DNA from: Thiohalophilus sp.
GTDB taxonomy: Bacteria; Pseudomonadota; Gammaproteobacteria; UBA6429; Thiohalophilaceae
Direction of reading: 5' to 3'
Assembly: GCF_034522235.1 (NCBI RefSeq)
Contig: NZ_JAXHLN010000003.1
Span: 992,001-1,056,000, forward strand
DNA: 64,000 nucleotides
Shown here: positions 39,688-47,976 of the stretch, one piece after another
How the letters are laid out: each line of letters opens with the position of its first letter
How positions within the stretch are numbered: position 1 is the first letter of the stretch
Notes under the pieces: generated by a model
Databases searched by the model: none
Told to the model about the DNA's origin: nothing
What the model saw: the letters and a program-made list of their open reading frames with translations, nothing else
Made by a program: the position numbers and the translations under genes

Positions 39688-39846
39688 AACGCGGAGGACG
39701 CGGAGTCGCAGAGGCGCGGAGAATTCCAAGTTGAAACACCTGCAAGCTTCTCAAAATTTCAGTCAAATACTAATGAATGAGGTAATTTTTTTAACGCCAG
39801 AAACCCTTTTACTCCGCGACTCTGCGACTCCGCGTCCTCTGCGTTT
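39688..39846. repeat. Inverted pair of CGCGGAG-type repeats
   Basis: Arms at 39688-39722 (AACGCGGAGGACGCGGAGTC...) and 39811-39846 (reverse complement AAACGCAGAGGACGCGGAGT...) match at about 32 of 34 positions and flank 88 bp of AT-rich sequence. Each arm is built from short CGCGGAG/CGCAGAG units. Transcripts could fold into a long hairpin ending the secA-argJ unit. No gene lies in the interval. Confidence 0.75.
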
Positions 39847-39902
39847 AATTCCCGCTCTGAAAAAATGGGGCGACTTGCTTCCCGGAACGGTTATTCACGA
39901 CG

Positions 39903-40850
39903 ATGTCTGAAGTGATTCATGTCGCTGCAGGTGTGATTTACAACGCGGCCGGCGAGGTATTGCTGGCCCGGCGCGCGGAGCATCGTCATCAGGGGGGATT
40001 GTGGGAATTTCCCGGCGGCAAGATCGAAGCCGGCGAGACGGTGGAACAGGCTCTGGCCCGCGAACTGCATGAGGAGGTGGGGATTACGGTAAGTCACAGC
40101 GAGCCGTTGATTCGCATCCCGCATGATTATGCCGATCGCAGGGTCGTGCTGGATGTCCGTGCGGTGCGGGCCTTTAGCGGCGAGGCGCACGGGCGCGAGG
40201 GGCAGCCGGTGCGCTGGGTGGCGCCACCCCGGCTGAACGACTATGCCATGCCGGCCGCCAACCGGCCGATCGTGAACGCCCTGCGCCTGCCTGCCGAGTG
40301 CCTGATTACCCCGCCGCTCGAGAGCGAGGAACAGTGGTTGTCCGTGCTCAAAAAAAGCCTGCAACAGGGCGTGCGCCTGGTTCAGTTACGGCTCAAGGAG
40401 CTGGCCGCGGATCGGATCGATGCCCTGACGCGCAAGGCGCTGGCCCTGTGCCATGCCCATGGTTGCCAGGTCCTGCTCAATGCCGATCCGCCGCAGTTCG
40501 CCCATCTGCCGGTGGATGGCTTTCATTTACCCTCGGCAACATTGTCACGCTATAGCTCGCGGCCGGTTGCAGCTGACAAATGGCTGTCGGCCTCGGTTCA
40601 CAACCGGGCCGAGCTGGCCGAGGCGACCCGGCTGGAGGTGGATTTCGCATTTGTGGCCCCGGTGCAGGCGACCCGAACCCATCCCGATGCGGTGCCACTG
40701 GGCTGGGCCGGCTTTGCGGAACTGGCCGACGCGGCCGCGTTTCCGGTGTACGCCCTGGGCGGCATGCAGCGCCGTGATGTGATCCTGGCCCGACAGTATG
40801 GCGGGCAGGGCATCGCCGGAATTCGAGTGTTTGTTGAAGGAGACGCGTAA
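39903..40850 (+). CDS. mutT: MutT (Nudix 8-oxo-dGTP hydrolase) fused to a ThiE-like domain
   Basis: 315 residues. Residues 1 to about 130 are a MutT domain with the complete Nudix box GGKIEAGETVEQALARELHE followed by EVGI, and GGLWEFPGGK before it; this cleans oxidised dGTP from the nucleotide pool. Residues about 140-312 resemble a thiamine-phosphate-synthase TIM barrel (VRLVQLRLKELAADRIDALT, VLLNADPPQFAHLPVDGFHL, SASVHNRAELAEA, PVYALGGMQRRD). This fusion is known in gammaproteobacteria, where the ThiE-like half is thought not to make thiamine. No clear ribosome site before the ATG. Confidence 0.9.
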   Translation: MSEVIHVAAGVIYNAAGEVLLARRAEHRHQGGLWEFPGGKIEAGETVEQALARELHEEVGITVSHSEPLIRIPHDYADRRVVLDVRAVRAFSGEAHGREGQPVRWVAPPRLNDYAMPAANRPIVNALRLPAECLITPPLESEEQWLSVLKKSLQQGVRLVQLRLKELAADRIDALTRKALALCHAHGCQVLLNADPPQFAHLPVDGFHLPSATLSRYSSRPVAADKWLSASVHNRAELAEATRLEVDFAFVAPVQATRTHPDAVPLGWAGFAELADAAAFPVYALGGMQRRDVILARQYGGQGIAGIRVFVEGDA

Positions 40851-41357
40851 ATGTCACCGTGGGTCAAAACAGGTGGGTTGTTGCTGCTGGTCGTGCTGAT
40901 CGCCCTTGCCGGCGGTTACAGCTGGGTCGCTATCTACCACACTGACCGTGATACTGCTCCGGCCACACCGGCCAAAACTGTGTCGATGCCGGTGACGGCG
41001 ATCGCCTGCCGGGAGACAACGGGGGCCTGTCGGGCCACGCATCCGGATCTGGGCGACATCACTCTGCGCTTTCCCGACGGGGCGTATTACATGCAACGCT
41101 TCGCGGCCGAGCTGCGCCTGGCCAGGGCCACGCAACTCGATCGGGTCACGCTGGACCTGGCGATGACCGGCATGGACATGGGACGCAACCGCTTCAACCT
41201 GTCGCCGGCCGGAGACGGGATCTGGCAGGGCGAGTTACTGTTACCCCTCTGTGTTACGGGGCGCGTGGATTGGCAAGTAACGGTGCAACTGGACAGGGAT
41301 GAGCGACGTTATGAAGCGGTGTTTCCATTAAACGTTACGCGCGCCCCGCAACAGTAA
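40851..41357 (+). CDS. Membrane-anchored protein of unknown function (FixH/YtkA-like)
   Basis: 168 residues beginning directly after the mutT stop codon, so translationally linked to it. One N-terminal anchor (about 8-27, GLLLLVVLIALAGGYSWVA), then an outside domain with the phrase LDLAMTGMDMGRNRFNLSPA and a Trp-rich beta segment (GIWQGELLLPLCVTGRVDWQ). The beta-sandwich pattern with GMDMG recalls FixH/YtkA-type proteins of the copper and oxidase world, but that is a resemblance by eye. Two Cys (about residues 44 and 50) could form a disulfide. Function unknown. Confidence 0.65.
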   Translation: MSPWVKTGGLLLLVVLIALAGGYSWVAIYHTDRDTAPATPAKTVSMPVTAIACRETTGACRATHPDLGDITLRFPDGAYYMQRFAAELRLARATQLDRVTLDLAMTGMDMGRNRFNLSPAGDGIWQGELLLPLCVTGRVDWQVTVQLDRDERRYEAVFPLNVTRAPQQ

Positions 41358-41359
41358 CG

Positions 41360-41586
41360 AGGGGCGAGGTACGAGTGACGAGGAAAACATCTGTAGGGTG
41401 CGTTCTACGCACCTTTTCACCCGTTTCTGCGATGAAATCGGTGCGTAGAACGCACCCTACCGGCTCAGAACTCAGAACTCAGTACTCAGTACTTAGTAAT
41501 CAGCCGCAGGTCACATTGGCGAAGCCTATGTGATGATTCCCGGTCTTTCAGCACTCAGTAGCTGAAAATTCAAAATTCAAAATTCA
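41360..41586. repeat. Cluster of four short repeat families in a convergent gap
   Basis: No gene in this 230-bp gap. From left to right it holds: (1) GACGAGG/GACGAGT-like heptamers (about 41360-41385); (2) a perfect 21-bp inverted repeat with arms at 41393-41413 and 41440-41460, each arm itself a hairpin (GGTGCGTTCTACGCACC); (3) tandem CTCAGAA/CTCAGTA heptamers (about 41464-41495); (4) tandem AAAATTC heptamers (about 41565-41586). It may serve as a bidirectional terminator between the convergent operons. Confidence 0.8.
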
Positions 41587-41589
41587 GCA

Positions 41590-41796
41590 TTAGTCCTTAT
41601 CTTCGTCCGGATCGGTTTGTTCGTCGATGAACTCATCGGGCAGTTTGCGATCCCCGGGAATGCGGTGGCTTTCGCTGGCCCATTCGCCCAGATCGATCAG
41701 CCTGCAACGATCGCTGCAGAAGGGACGCCATTTGGCGTTTTCATCCCAGCTCACCGGCTTGCCGCAGGTCGGGCATTTGACGACCAGACGGCTCAT
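41590..41796 (-). CDS. yacG: DNA gyrase inhibitor YacG (zinc-binding)
   Basis: 68 residues. The four zinc cysteines are in KCPTCGKPV and [14 protein letters not shown], with the conserved [10 protein letters not shown] after them and an acidic tail ([11 protein letters not shown]). E. coli YacG binds GyrB and inhibits gyrase. The ATG at 41796 overlaps the zapD stop (ATGA), which sets the true start; the longer open frame upstream is the wrong frame of zapD. Last gene of pilBCD-coaE-zapD-yacG. Confidence 0.95.
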   Translation of the reverse strand: MSRLVVKCPTCGKPVSWDENAKWRPFCSDRCRLIDLGEWASESHRIPGDRKLPDEFIDEQTDPDEDKD

Positions 41797-42560
41797 AGGG
41801 TGCAGCAGGTCAGCTGGAAGTTGACCGTCCCGTCCATCTGTACCGGGCGCCCGCTGTCGCCGGGGCGCACAAAACGGACACTGAAGCGGTGTTTGCCGCC
41901 GCTGATCTCCGGGTAGCAGTCCAGCGAATTGTCGAGCGTGACCCGCAGCAGCTGCGCCCGTGTCTGGCTGTCGAGGCTTTGCTGATAAAAGCCTTTTTCC
42001 GCCACCACCTCGCGGGAGTCGGCCGACTCGCGGAGGATCCCGAGGATCAGGCTGACCGGCTTGAGAATGGTGTTCAGCTCCTCGTACCATGTCTCCAGTT
42101 TGGCAATGCGCACTTCGGGATCCTGCTGCAGCCAGTAGTGATAGCCGGGCAGATCGAAACTGCAGCTGCCGGCGGTGATGGTCCCGCGCTGGCGCAGGCT
42201 GGCTATCAGTTCATTGTCGCGCAGGCTTTGCCCGGGGTGGCCCTGCAGGCCATGCAGTTCCTTCTGGGCGGCATCCAGCTGGGAGAGGATGGTATTCAGT
42301 TGCTCGCGATCCACGCCGGGCATGTCGCGCAGACGGGAGAGCGCGGCCTGGAGTCGATCCAGCTCCTTGAGGGTTTCCGCCTTGAGCTCGCCCCGGGAGA
42401 CGATCTCCAGGATATCGATCAACGCATTGACGGTGGCGCGCGAGTCCCAGACCGAAAAGCCGCGCAGGGTATAGGCTGCCTGTTTGAACAGGTGCTCGAG
42501 CCGCAGGTAGGTGCGGATGCGTTCGTTCAGGGGTTGCTCGTAAACGATCGGATTATCCAC
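41793..42560 (-). CDS. zapD: Cell division protein ZapD
   Basis: Cytoplasmic FtsZ-bundling protein (formerly YacF). 255 residues: [19 protein letters not shown] at the N-terminus, [54 protein letters not shown] and [19 protein letters not shown] near the end. Overlaps yacG by 4 nt and follows coaE after a 213-bp repeat-containing gap. Confidence 0.96.
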   Translation of the reverse strand: MDNPIVYEQPLNERIRTYLRLEHLFKQAAYTLRGFSVWDSRATVNALIDILEIVSRGELKAETLKELDRLQAALSRLRDMPGVDREQLNTILSQLDAAQKELHGLQGHPGQSLRDNELIASLRQRGTITAGSCSFDLPGYHYWLQQDPEVRIAKLETWYEELNTILKPVSLILGILRESADSREVVAEKGFYQQSLDSQTRAQLLRVTLDNSLDCYPEISGGKHRFSVRFVRPGDSGRPVQMDGTVNFQLTCCTL

Positions 42561-42773
42561 GTGAAATGATCAACCGCTTGAGGATGAATGTGGCCTTATC
42601 TTACTGGAAAGCCCCGGTGGCGAAAACGGGGGATCTAAATAGGTGTTCCGAATGGCTGTCCAGAGAGATTGCTTCGTCACGTTGTTCCTCGCAATGACAT
42701 CACTATTTTTGGTCATTGCGAGCCAGGCGAAGCAATCTTTTGGACGTGATGATTGGGTATTCGCGGTGCATAT
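42561..42773. repeat. Inverted repeat (GCTTCG...GCAATGAC family) between coaE and zapD
   Basis: The gap holds arms AGATTGCTTCGTCACGTTGT.. (42666-42698) and ..GCGAAGCAATCT (42712-42738) that pair over both ends (AGATTGCTTCG and GCAATGAC), 13 bp apart. This resembles a GTCATTGCGAGC...GAAGCAATCT repeat seen in many proteobacterial genomes. It breaks an otherwise tight operon and could form a strong hairpin. I see no gene here. Confidence 0.7.
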
Positions 42774-43373
42774 TCAGTGTGTCCCGGCGAGCGTCAGATA
42801 TTTTTCGTGCAGGGTATCGATCTGCTGTTCCAGTTGTTCCAGGTCGCGGCTGTTATCGATGAGGTCATCGGCCAGGGCGCGACGTTGGTCGCGACTACTC
42901 TGGCTGGCCAGGATCTGCGCGACCTGCTCGCGTGAGAGTTGATCGCGGGCCATGGTGCGGCGGACCCGGGTCTCCTCGTCCGCCTCCACCAGCAGCACCC
43001 GATCAACAAAGGGGTAGTCGCCGGTTTCGGCCAGCAGGGGAATGACCACCAGGCAGTATGGCCCCTGCAACCCGTCGAGCCGGCGCCGGACTTCGTCGCG
43101 GATCCGCGGGTGGAGGATCTGCTCCAGCGCCCGGCGCCGGGCGGGATCGGCGAAGACGATAGCGCGCAGCGCGCCCCGGTCGAGCTGGCCGTCCGCCGTC
43201 AGTATACTGTCACCGAAGTGCGCCGCGATTTGTGCCAGCGCCGGCTGGCCGGGCGCGACCAGCTCCCGGGCAATGACATCAGTGTCGATGATCGGGACAC
43301 CCCGTCGGGCAAAGGCATCGGCGACGGTCGATTTGCCGCTGCCGATGCCGCCGGTCAGCGCCACGATCAACAT
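42774..43373 (-). CDS. coaE: Dephospho-CoA kinase
   Basis: Last step of coenzyme A synthesis. About 199 residues: P-loop LTGGIGSGKSTVADAFARRG at the N-terminus, IDTDVIARELVAPGQPAL, ILHPRIRDEVRRR, VVIPLLAETGDYPFVDRVLL and ASQSSRDQRRALADDLIDN. The frame begins at 43391, but the ATG at 43373 (MLIVALTGG) fits the family N-terminus. 29 nt after pilD, as in Pseudomonas. Confidence 0.95.
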   Translation of the reverse strand: MLIVALTGGIGSGKSTVADAFARRGVPIIDTDVIARELVAPGQPALAQIAAHFGDSILTADGQLDRGALRAIVFADPARRRALEQILHPRIRDEVRRRLDGLQGPYCLVVIPLLAETGDYPFVDRVLLVEADEETRVRRTMARDQLSREQVAQILASQSSRDQRRALADDLIDNSRDLEQLEQQIDTLHEKYLTLAGTH

Positions 43374-43402
43374 TCTAGTTCCGTGCCTCATGGGTCACGG
43401 TA

Positions 43403-44299
43403 CTAGCCCTGAAGCCAGTTCAGATAGGCCTGATTGAGTTGCGGCCCCCAGAGCAGGGCGATCCAGCCGGCGGCCGCCAGATAGGGACCAAAGGGAATCG
43501 GTTTGCCGGCCTGATGTTGCCTGAACAGAATCAGCGCGATGCCGACCACGGCGCCGACCAGCGAGGAGAGCAGGATAATGGCCGGCAACATCTGCCAGCC
43601 CAGCCAGGCGCCGAGCATCGCCAGCAGCTTGAAATCGCCATAGCCCATGCCTTCCTTGCCGGTCACGAGTTTGAACAGCTGATAAACGCTCCACAGTGCC
43701 AGATACCCGGCCATGGCTCCGAACAGGGCCGAAGTGATATCGGTAAAAAGCCCCTGACTGTTGAGCAGCAGCCCGAGCCACAACAGCGGCAGCACGATAT
43801 TGTCGGGCAGATAAAAATGATCGTAATCGATCATCGTCAGCACAATCAGCGCCCAGGTCAGTACTATGGCGAAGACGGCCGTGGGCGTGACACCGAACTG
43901 CCAGGCGGTGAGCGCCGCCAGCAGGCCACTGACCAGTTCGATGATCGGGTAGCGGGCTGAAATGGGGGTCTGGCAATTATTGCAGCGCCCGCGCAGCAGC
44001 AGATAACTGATGACCGGGATGTTCTCCCAGGCGCGGATGGCGTGGCCGCAATGCGGGCAGCGCGAGGCGGGGGTCAGTAGATTATACGGGCCGCTTTCCG
44101 CCGGCGGCTGCCCGGTTTTGAGCTGGTGGGGGTGATGTTCAGTCAGATACTCCAGGCAGTCACCCTGCCACTGGCGGTGCAGCATCAACGGCAGACGCAG
44201 AATCACTACGTTCAGAAAACTGCCGACGATCAGGCCGAGCAGAAACACCACGGCCAAAAATAACACCGGGCTGTCCTGCAGCAGCTGGAGATAGCTCAT
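43403..44299 (-). CDS. pilD: Prepilin peptidase / N-methyltransferase PilD
   Basis: Inner-membrane aspartyl protease that removes the leader of type IV prepilins and methylates the new N-terminal Phe. 298 residues and about eight helices. The cytoplasmic zinc domain has two CxxC pairs (CPHCGHAI and CNNCQTPI) with PVISYLLLRGRC between them; the two catalytic Asp lie in MIDYDHFYLPD and GMGYGDFKLLAMLGAWLG (GxGD). It would process the short pilin encoded at 54425-54610. Confidence 0.97.
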   Translation of the reverse strand: MSYLQLLQDSPVLFLAVVFLLGLIVGSFLNVVILRLPLMLHRQWQGDCLEYLTEHHPHQLKTGQPPAESGPYNLLTPASRCPHCGHAIRAWENIPVISYLLLRGRCNNCQTPISARYPIIELVSGLLAALTAWQFGVTPTAVFAIVLTWALIVLTMIDYDHFYLPDNIVLPLLWLGLLLNSQGLFTDITSALFGAMAGYLALWSVYQLFKLVTGKEGMGYGDFKLLAMLGAWLGWQMLPAIILLSSLVGAVVGIALILFRQHQAGKPIPFGPYLAAAGWIALLWGPQLNQAYLNWLQG

Positions 44300-44308
44300 G
44301 AAGTTGAA

Positions 44309-45532
44309 TTAGCCGCCGACGACCTTACCCATCTGGAAGATCGGCAGGTACATGGCAATGACCAGGCCGCCGATCAGCACTCCCAGAAAGACCATGATGA
44401 TCGGCTCCAGCAGGCTGCTGAGACTGTCCACGGCATTATCGACTTCTTCTTCATAGAAGTCGGCGACCTTGGACAGCATCGTGTCCATGGAGCCGGCCTC
44501 TTCGCCGATGGCGGTCATCTGTATCACCATATTGGGAAACAGGTTGGCGGACTTCATGGCGACGTTCAGCTGGGTTCCCGTGGCGACTTCATCGCGCATG
44601 CGTAATACCGCGTTACCGTAGACTACATTGCCGACGGCGCCGGCCACCGATTCCATGGCTTCGACCAGGGGGACACCGGCGGCAAACATGGTGGCCAGGG
44701 TCCGGGCATACCGGGCGATGGCGGCCTTGTTCAGGATCGGGCCGAGGATCGGCATCTTGATCAATACCTTGTCGAGAAAAACATTGAATTTTTTCGATCG
44801 CTTCTTGGCCTGTATCAGGGCGTAAACACCACCGATGATGCCGCCAAATATCGCCCACCAGTATTGCTGGAAAATTTCCGACATATTGACCACGAATTTG
44901 GTCAGGGCGGGCAAATCGGCGCCGAAACCGGAAAAAAGGTTCTCGAATTCAGGGATAACGAAGAGCATCAAAATTGCGGTGATGAGGAAGGCGACCACGA
45001 TGACCGCGGTGGGATAGAACATAGCTTTTTTGATCTTGCCCTTGATCGCCTCGGTCTTTTCCTTATAGAGGGCAATCTTGTCCAGGATATCGTCCAGAAT
45101 ACCGGCGTGTTCCCCCGCGCGTACCAGGTTGCAGAACAGATCGTCAAAATGATAAGGATGCTTGGCCAAGGCTTCGGACAGGTTGCTGCCACTTTCGATG
45201 TCGGCCTTGACGCCGAGCAGCAGTTTTTGCATGGCGGGGTTTTCATGACCCCGGCCGATAATATCGAACGCCTGTACCAGCGGTACCCCCGAAGACATCA
45301 TCGTGGCCAGCTGGCGACTGAAGATGGAAATATCCGCTGCCTTGACTTTGCCGCCACCGCCAAAGAGAGGTTTGGGTTTCTTTTTGACTTTTTTCGGGTT
45401 GATCCCCTGGCGGCGCAAGTTGGCCTTGACCAGGGCGATACTCTGACCGGTGACTTCGCCCTTGACTGTCTGACCTTTATTGTCTTTACCCTCCCAGAGG
45501 AAGGTATCCTGTTTAGCAGCAGCCTGTGCCAT
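44309..45532 (-). CDS. pilC: Type IV pilus inner-membrane platform protein PilC
   Basis: 407 residues of the GspF/PilC fold: two repeated T2SSF domains (ADISIFSRQLATMMSSGVPL and AAIARYARTLATMFAAGVPL mark the start of each) and three membrane helices (about 168-190, 215-235, 375-397). A basic, Lys-rich N-terminal stretch (INPKKVKKKPKPLFGGGGK) is in the cytoplasm. Works with PilB to insert pilin subunits. 20 nt downstream of pilB. Confidence 0.97.
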   Translation of the reverse strand: MAQAAAKQDTFLWEGKDNKGQTVKGEVTGQSIALVKANLRRQGINPKKVKKKPKPLFGGGGKVKAADISIFSRQLATMMSSGVPLVQAFDIIGRGHENPAMQKLLLGVKADIESGSNLSEALAKHPYHFDDLFCNLVRAGEHAGILDDILDKIALYKEKTEAIKGKIKKAMFYPTAVIVVAFLITAILMLFVIPEFENLFSGFGADLPALTKFVVNMSEIFQQYWWAIFGGIIGGVYALIQAKKRSKKFNVFLDKVLIKMPILGPILNKAAIARYARTLATMFAAGVPLVEAMESVAGAVGNVVYGNAVLRMRDEVATGTQLNVAMKSANLFPNMVIQMTAIGEEAGSMDTMLSKVADFYEEEVDNAVDSLSSLLEPIIMVFLGVLIGGLVIAMYLPIFQMGKVVGG

Positions 45533-45552
45533 GGTGTTTTAACCTTAGTTTG

Positions 45553-47271
45553 TTAGTCTTTTGTGACACGGTTGACCTCATCCAGACTGGTCAGTCCGTC
45601 CTTGACTTTTTTCAGCCCCGATTTGCGGATATCCGGTATACCTTCTTTTTCCGCCTGGTCGGCCAGTTGCATGGCATTGGCCCCTTCCATGATCAGTCGA
45701 CTCAGGGCATCGGAGATCGGCATCACCTGATAGATCCCGAGTCGGCCCTTGTAGCCGTTGGTGCATTGATCGCAGCCTTTGGCACCGTAAATTTTGAAAC
45801 CGGTCTTAATTTCTTCTTCTGTGAAGCCTTCCTCCAGCAACGTCTCGCGGGGGATATCCTGCGGCTCCTTGCAGTTGTTGCATAGCCTCCGGGCCAGGCG
45901 CTGGGCGATGATCAGGTTGACTGCCGAGGCAATGTTGTAGGGAGGCACCCCCATGTTCATCAGGCGGTTGAGGGTCTGGGGCGCGTCGTTGGTATGCAGG
46001 GTGGAAAGGACCATGTGGCCGGTCTGGGCCGCCTTGATCGCGATCTCGGCGGTTTCCAGGTCACGGATCTCGCCCACCAGAATGATGTCCGGGTCCTGGC
46101 GCAGGAAGGCGCGCAGGGCTCGGGCAAAATCAAGACCTACCTTGGTATTGACGTTGACCTGGTTGACCCCCGGCAGGTTGATTTCCACCGGATCCTCGGC
46201 CGTGGAGATATTCACATCCGGCTGATTGAGGATGTTGACCCCGGTATACAACGAGACGGTTTTACCACTACCGGTCGGGCCGGTGACCAGAATCATGCCA
46301 TAGGGTTTATGGAGATTTTCCAGATAGAGCTGTTTTTGCTCTTCCTCATAACCGAGCGCATCGATCCCCATCTGGGCGCTGGTGGGATCGAGGATACGCA
46401 TGACGATCTTCTCGCCGAACAGGGTCGGGCAGGTATTGACACGAAAGTCGATGGCCCGGGTCTTGGAAAGATTCAGCTTGATCCGGCCGTCCTGGGGCAG
46501 GCGGCGCTCGGAGATGTCCAGGCGTGACATCACCTTGAGGCGCGCGGCGATGCGCGGCGCCATCCCCACCGGCGGGGCGGCCACTTCTTTCAATATCCCG
46601 TCCTGACGGAAACGGACCCGGAAGCTTTTCTCATAGGGCTCGAAATGGATATCCGAGGCGCCCTTGTTAATGGCATCCAGCAGGACCTTGTTGACGAAAC
46701 GCACCACGGGAGTGTCGTCGGCATCGGATTCGGTGACGGCTTCGCCGGCGGCGGCCTCATCATCGCTGAACTCCACATCATCGAGATCATCGTCGCCGGC
46801 CAGCGCCGAGAGGCCGGTATCGGCCGCTTCCATGGCCCGGTCGATGGTCTTGCTCAGCTTGTCGTCCTGGACCAGAATCGGCTCGGTGGTCATGCCGACG
46901 TGGAACTTGATCTCGTCCAGCGCCTGCAGGTTGGTGGGATCCGAGACCGCCACGAACAGGCGGTTGCCGCGCCGGAACAGCGGCAGGGTATGGTGTTTGC
47001 GTATCAGCTCTTCCTTGACCAGTTTGATGGTGTCCGGCTCGATGTCGACGACATCGATATCCATCACCGGCACGCCGAACTCGTCGGCCGCCGCCTGGGC
47101 GATTTTTCTGGCGTCTGCCATCCCTTTCTGTACCAGATAGCTGACGAACAGCATCTTCTGCTGGATGGAATCGGTGGACGCTTTCTGGGCATCGGCATCC
47201 GAGAGGATCCCGTCCTGCACCAGCTTGCGGGCCAGGCCGCTTAATTGCATTTGTACGCCGGGGGTGGCCAT
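45553..47271 (-). CDS. pilB: Type IV pilus extension ATPase PilB
   Basis: Hexameric motor for pilus growth. About 572 residues: N-terminal MshEN/T2SSE-N domain (LARKLVQDGILSDADAQKA), central domain SDIHFEPYEKSFRVRFRQDG, Walker A TGPTGSGKTVSLYTGVN, Asp box and Walker B QDPDIILVGEIRDLETAEIA, His box TGHMVLSTLHTNDA, and a C-terminal zinc cluster (LCNNC, GCDQCTNGYKGRLGIYQVM). The ATG at 47271 (MATPGVQ) is preferred over a TTG three codons upstream. No pilT is in this window. Confidence 0.96.
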   Translation of the reverse strand: MATPGVQMQLSGLARKLVQDGILSDADAQKASTDSIQQKMLFVSYLVQKGMADARKIAQAAADEFGVPVMDIDVVDIEPDTIKLVKEELIRKHHTLPLFRRGNRLFVAVSDPTNLQALDEIKFHVGMTTEPILVQDDKLSKTIDRAMEAADTGLSALAGDDDLDDVEFSDDEAAAGEAVTESDADDTPVVRFVNKVLLDAINKGASDIHFEPYEKSFRVRFRQDGILKEVAAPPVGMAPRIAARLKVMSRLDISERRLPQDGRIKLNLSKTRAIDFRVNTCPTLFGEKIVMRILDPTSAQMGIDALGYEEEQKQLYLENLHKPYGMILVTGPTGSGKTVSLYTGVNILNQPDVNISTAEDPVEINLPGVNQVNVNTKVGLDFARALRAFLRQDPDIILVGEIRDLETAEIAIKAAQTGHMVLSTLHTNDAPQTLNRLMNMGVPPYNIASAVNLIIAQRLARRLCNNCKEPQDIPRETLLEEGFTEEEIKTGFKIYGAKGCDQCTNGYKGRLGIYQVMPISDALSRLIMEGANAMQLADQAEKEGIPDIRKSGLKKVKDGLTSLDEVNRVTKD

Positions 47272-47624
47272 ATTTTTCAAATCCGGTATGACAGCAGGGT
47301 AATCAGTATATCCGTTTCGTCAGACTGTATCGACGCCGATCGGCGCAGGCTTGAGGCCGTGTGCGGAAAACGTGATACAGGCCCAATGAAACAGCCTGAA
47401 ATAATAATTATAAGTTATTGATGGAAAAGTATTAATTTAGGCAGGTCTACCTGTCAAGCCCAATTTATCCTCGCGCGACGGGGTTGGCCGGGAGCGGTGG
47501 TGAATAATATCAAGCAAGTGAACCCCAAGTTATTGTTTTAATTGTATTTATCGGATTACTAGTGGCTGTCGGTGAGCGTTTTACCTGGACCGGGGTGTCG
47601 GACTTGTCGGTGGTGGGAATGGTA
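47272..47624. other. pilB upstream region
   Basis: About 350 bp without a supported gene. The left part is AT-rich. It contains the pilB promoter described separately. Nothing recognisable is coded between 47460 and 47624; it may be decayed sequence from the former pilA-pilB junction. Confidence 0.4.
47428..47457 (-). promoter_or_regulatory. Probable pilB promoter with overlapping palindrome
   Basis: On the minus strand a perfect TTGACA (47457-47452) is followed, 17-18 bp on, by TAATAC/AATACT (47434-47428) as a modest -10, about 150 nt before pilB. The bases GACAGGTAGACCTGCC, which overlap the -35 and spacer, form a near-palindrome (CAGGT...ACCTG) that could bind a dimeric regulator. Confidence 0.5.
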
Positions 47625-47934
47625 TTAGGTGCTGCTGTTGACATCCACTTCGTAATCAAAACTCACTTCCCAGTCGTGCCCTGGACTTCCCACGGTCCAC
47701 CGCTGGCGGTTTTCAGGGCGCGTTACTGTTCCCGGAGAAGTCGCTGTTGTAGTCAAGATAAAAGTCCTCATGGACCAGCTCGAGCGCGGCCATGTTTTAC
47801 TACGCATTTGTCATCCGGCTCTCGGTGAGAGAACTGTTGTAGACAGGAATCGCGATCCCGGACAGAATCCCGATGATGGCGACATTCATCATCAGTTTGA
47901 TCGAGGTGGAGGCGAACAGTTTTTTGTAGTACAT
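47625..47934 (-). pseudogene. Decayed type IV pilin (former pilA) at the head of pilBCD
   Basis: From the ATG at 47934 the minus strand encodes MYYKKLFASTSIKL then MMNVAIIGILSGIAIPVYNS, plainly a pilin N-terminal helix (compare [24 protein letters not shown]). The processing site and Glu5 are gone: the residues aligned with FTLIE read STSIK. The frame hits TAG-TAA after SRMTNA, resumes as ALELVHEDFYLDYNSDF, and breaks again at 47706. A shifted frame then gives QRWTVGSPGHDWEVSFDYEV, ending at 47625. It lies directly upstream of pilB on the same strand, where pilA is often found. The IS3 element ends about 14 bp upstream of the ATG. Confidence 0.6.
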
Positions 47935-47976
47935 GATGTGCGGTGTTTTTCAAGATAGTTGTCGCCTTTTCCGTTC

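Noticed and set aside
35620-39729. A 1369-codon open frame antisense to secA and argJ
   Set aside because: secA and argJ are certain on the plus strand. The antisense frame has low-complexity composition without any family motif and arises from GC-rich codon bias that removes stop codons.
41464-41586. CRISPR-like array
   Set aside because: Units are 7 nt, directly tandem, with no spacers and no cas genes anywhere in the window.
41797-42090. N-terminal extension of yacG in the open frame up to 42090
   Set aside because: It is the shifted frame of zapD; the YacG family begins at the ATG at 41796, which overlaps the zapD stop.
47705-47828. Plus-strand frames over the pilin remnant
   Set aside because: They have no recognisable content, while the minus strand shows a clear pilin helix in the expected position before pilB.
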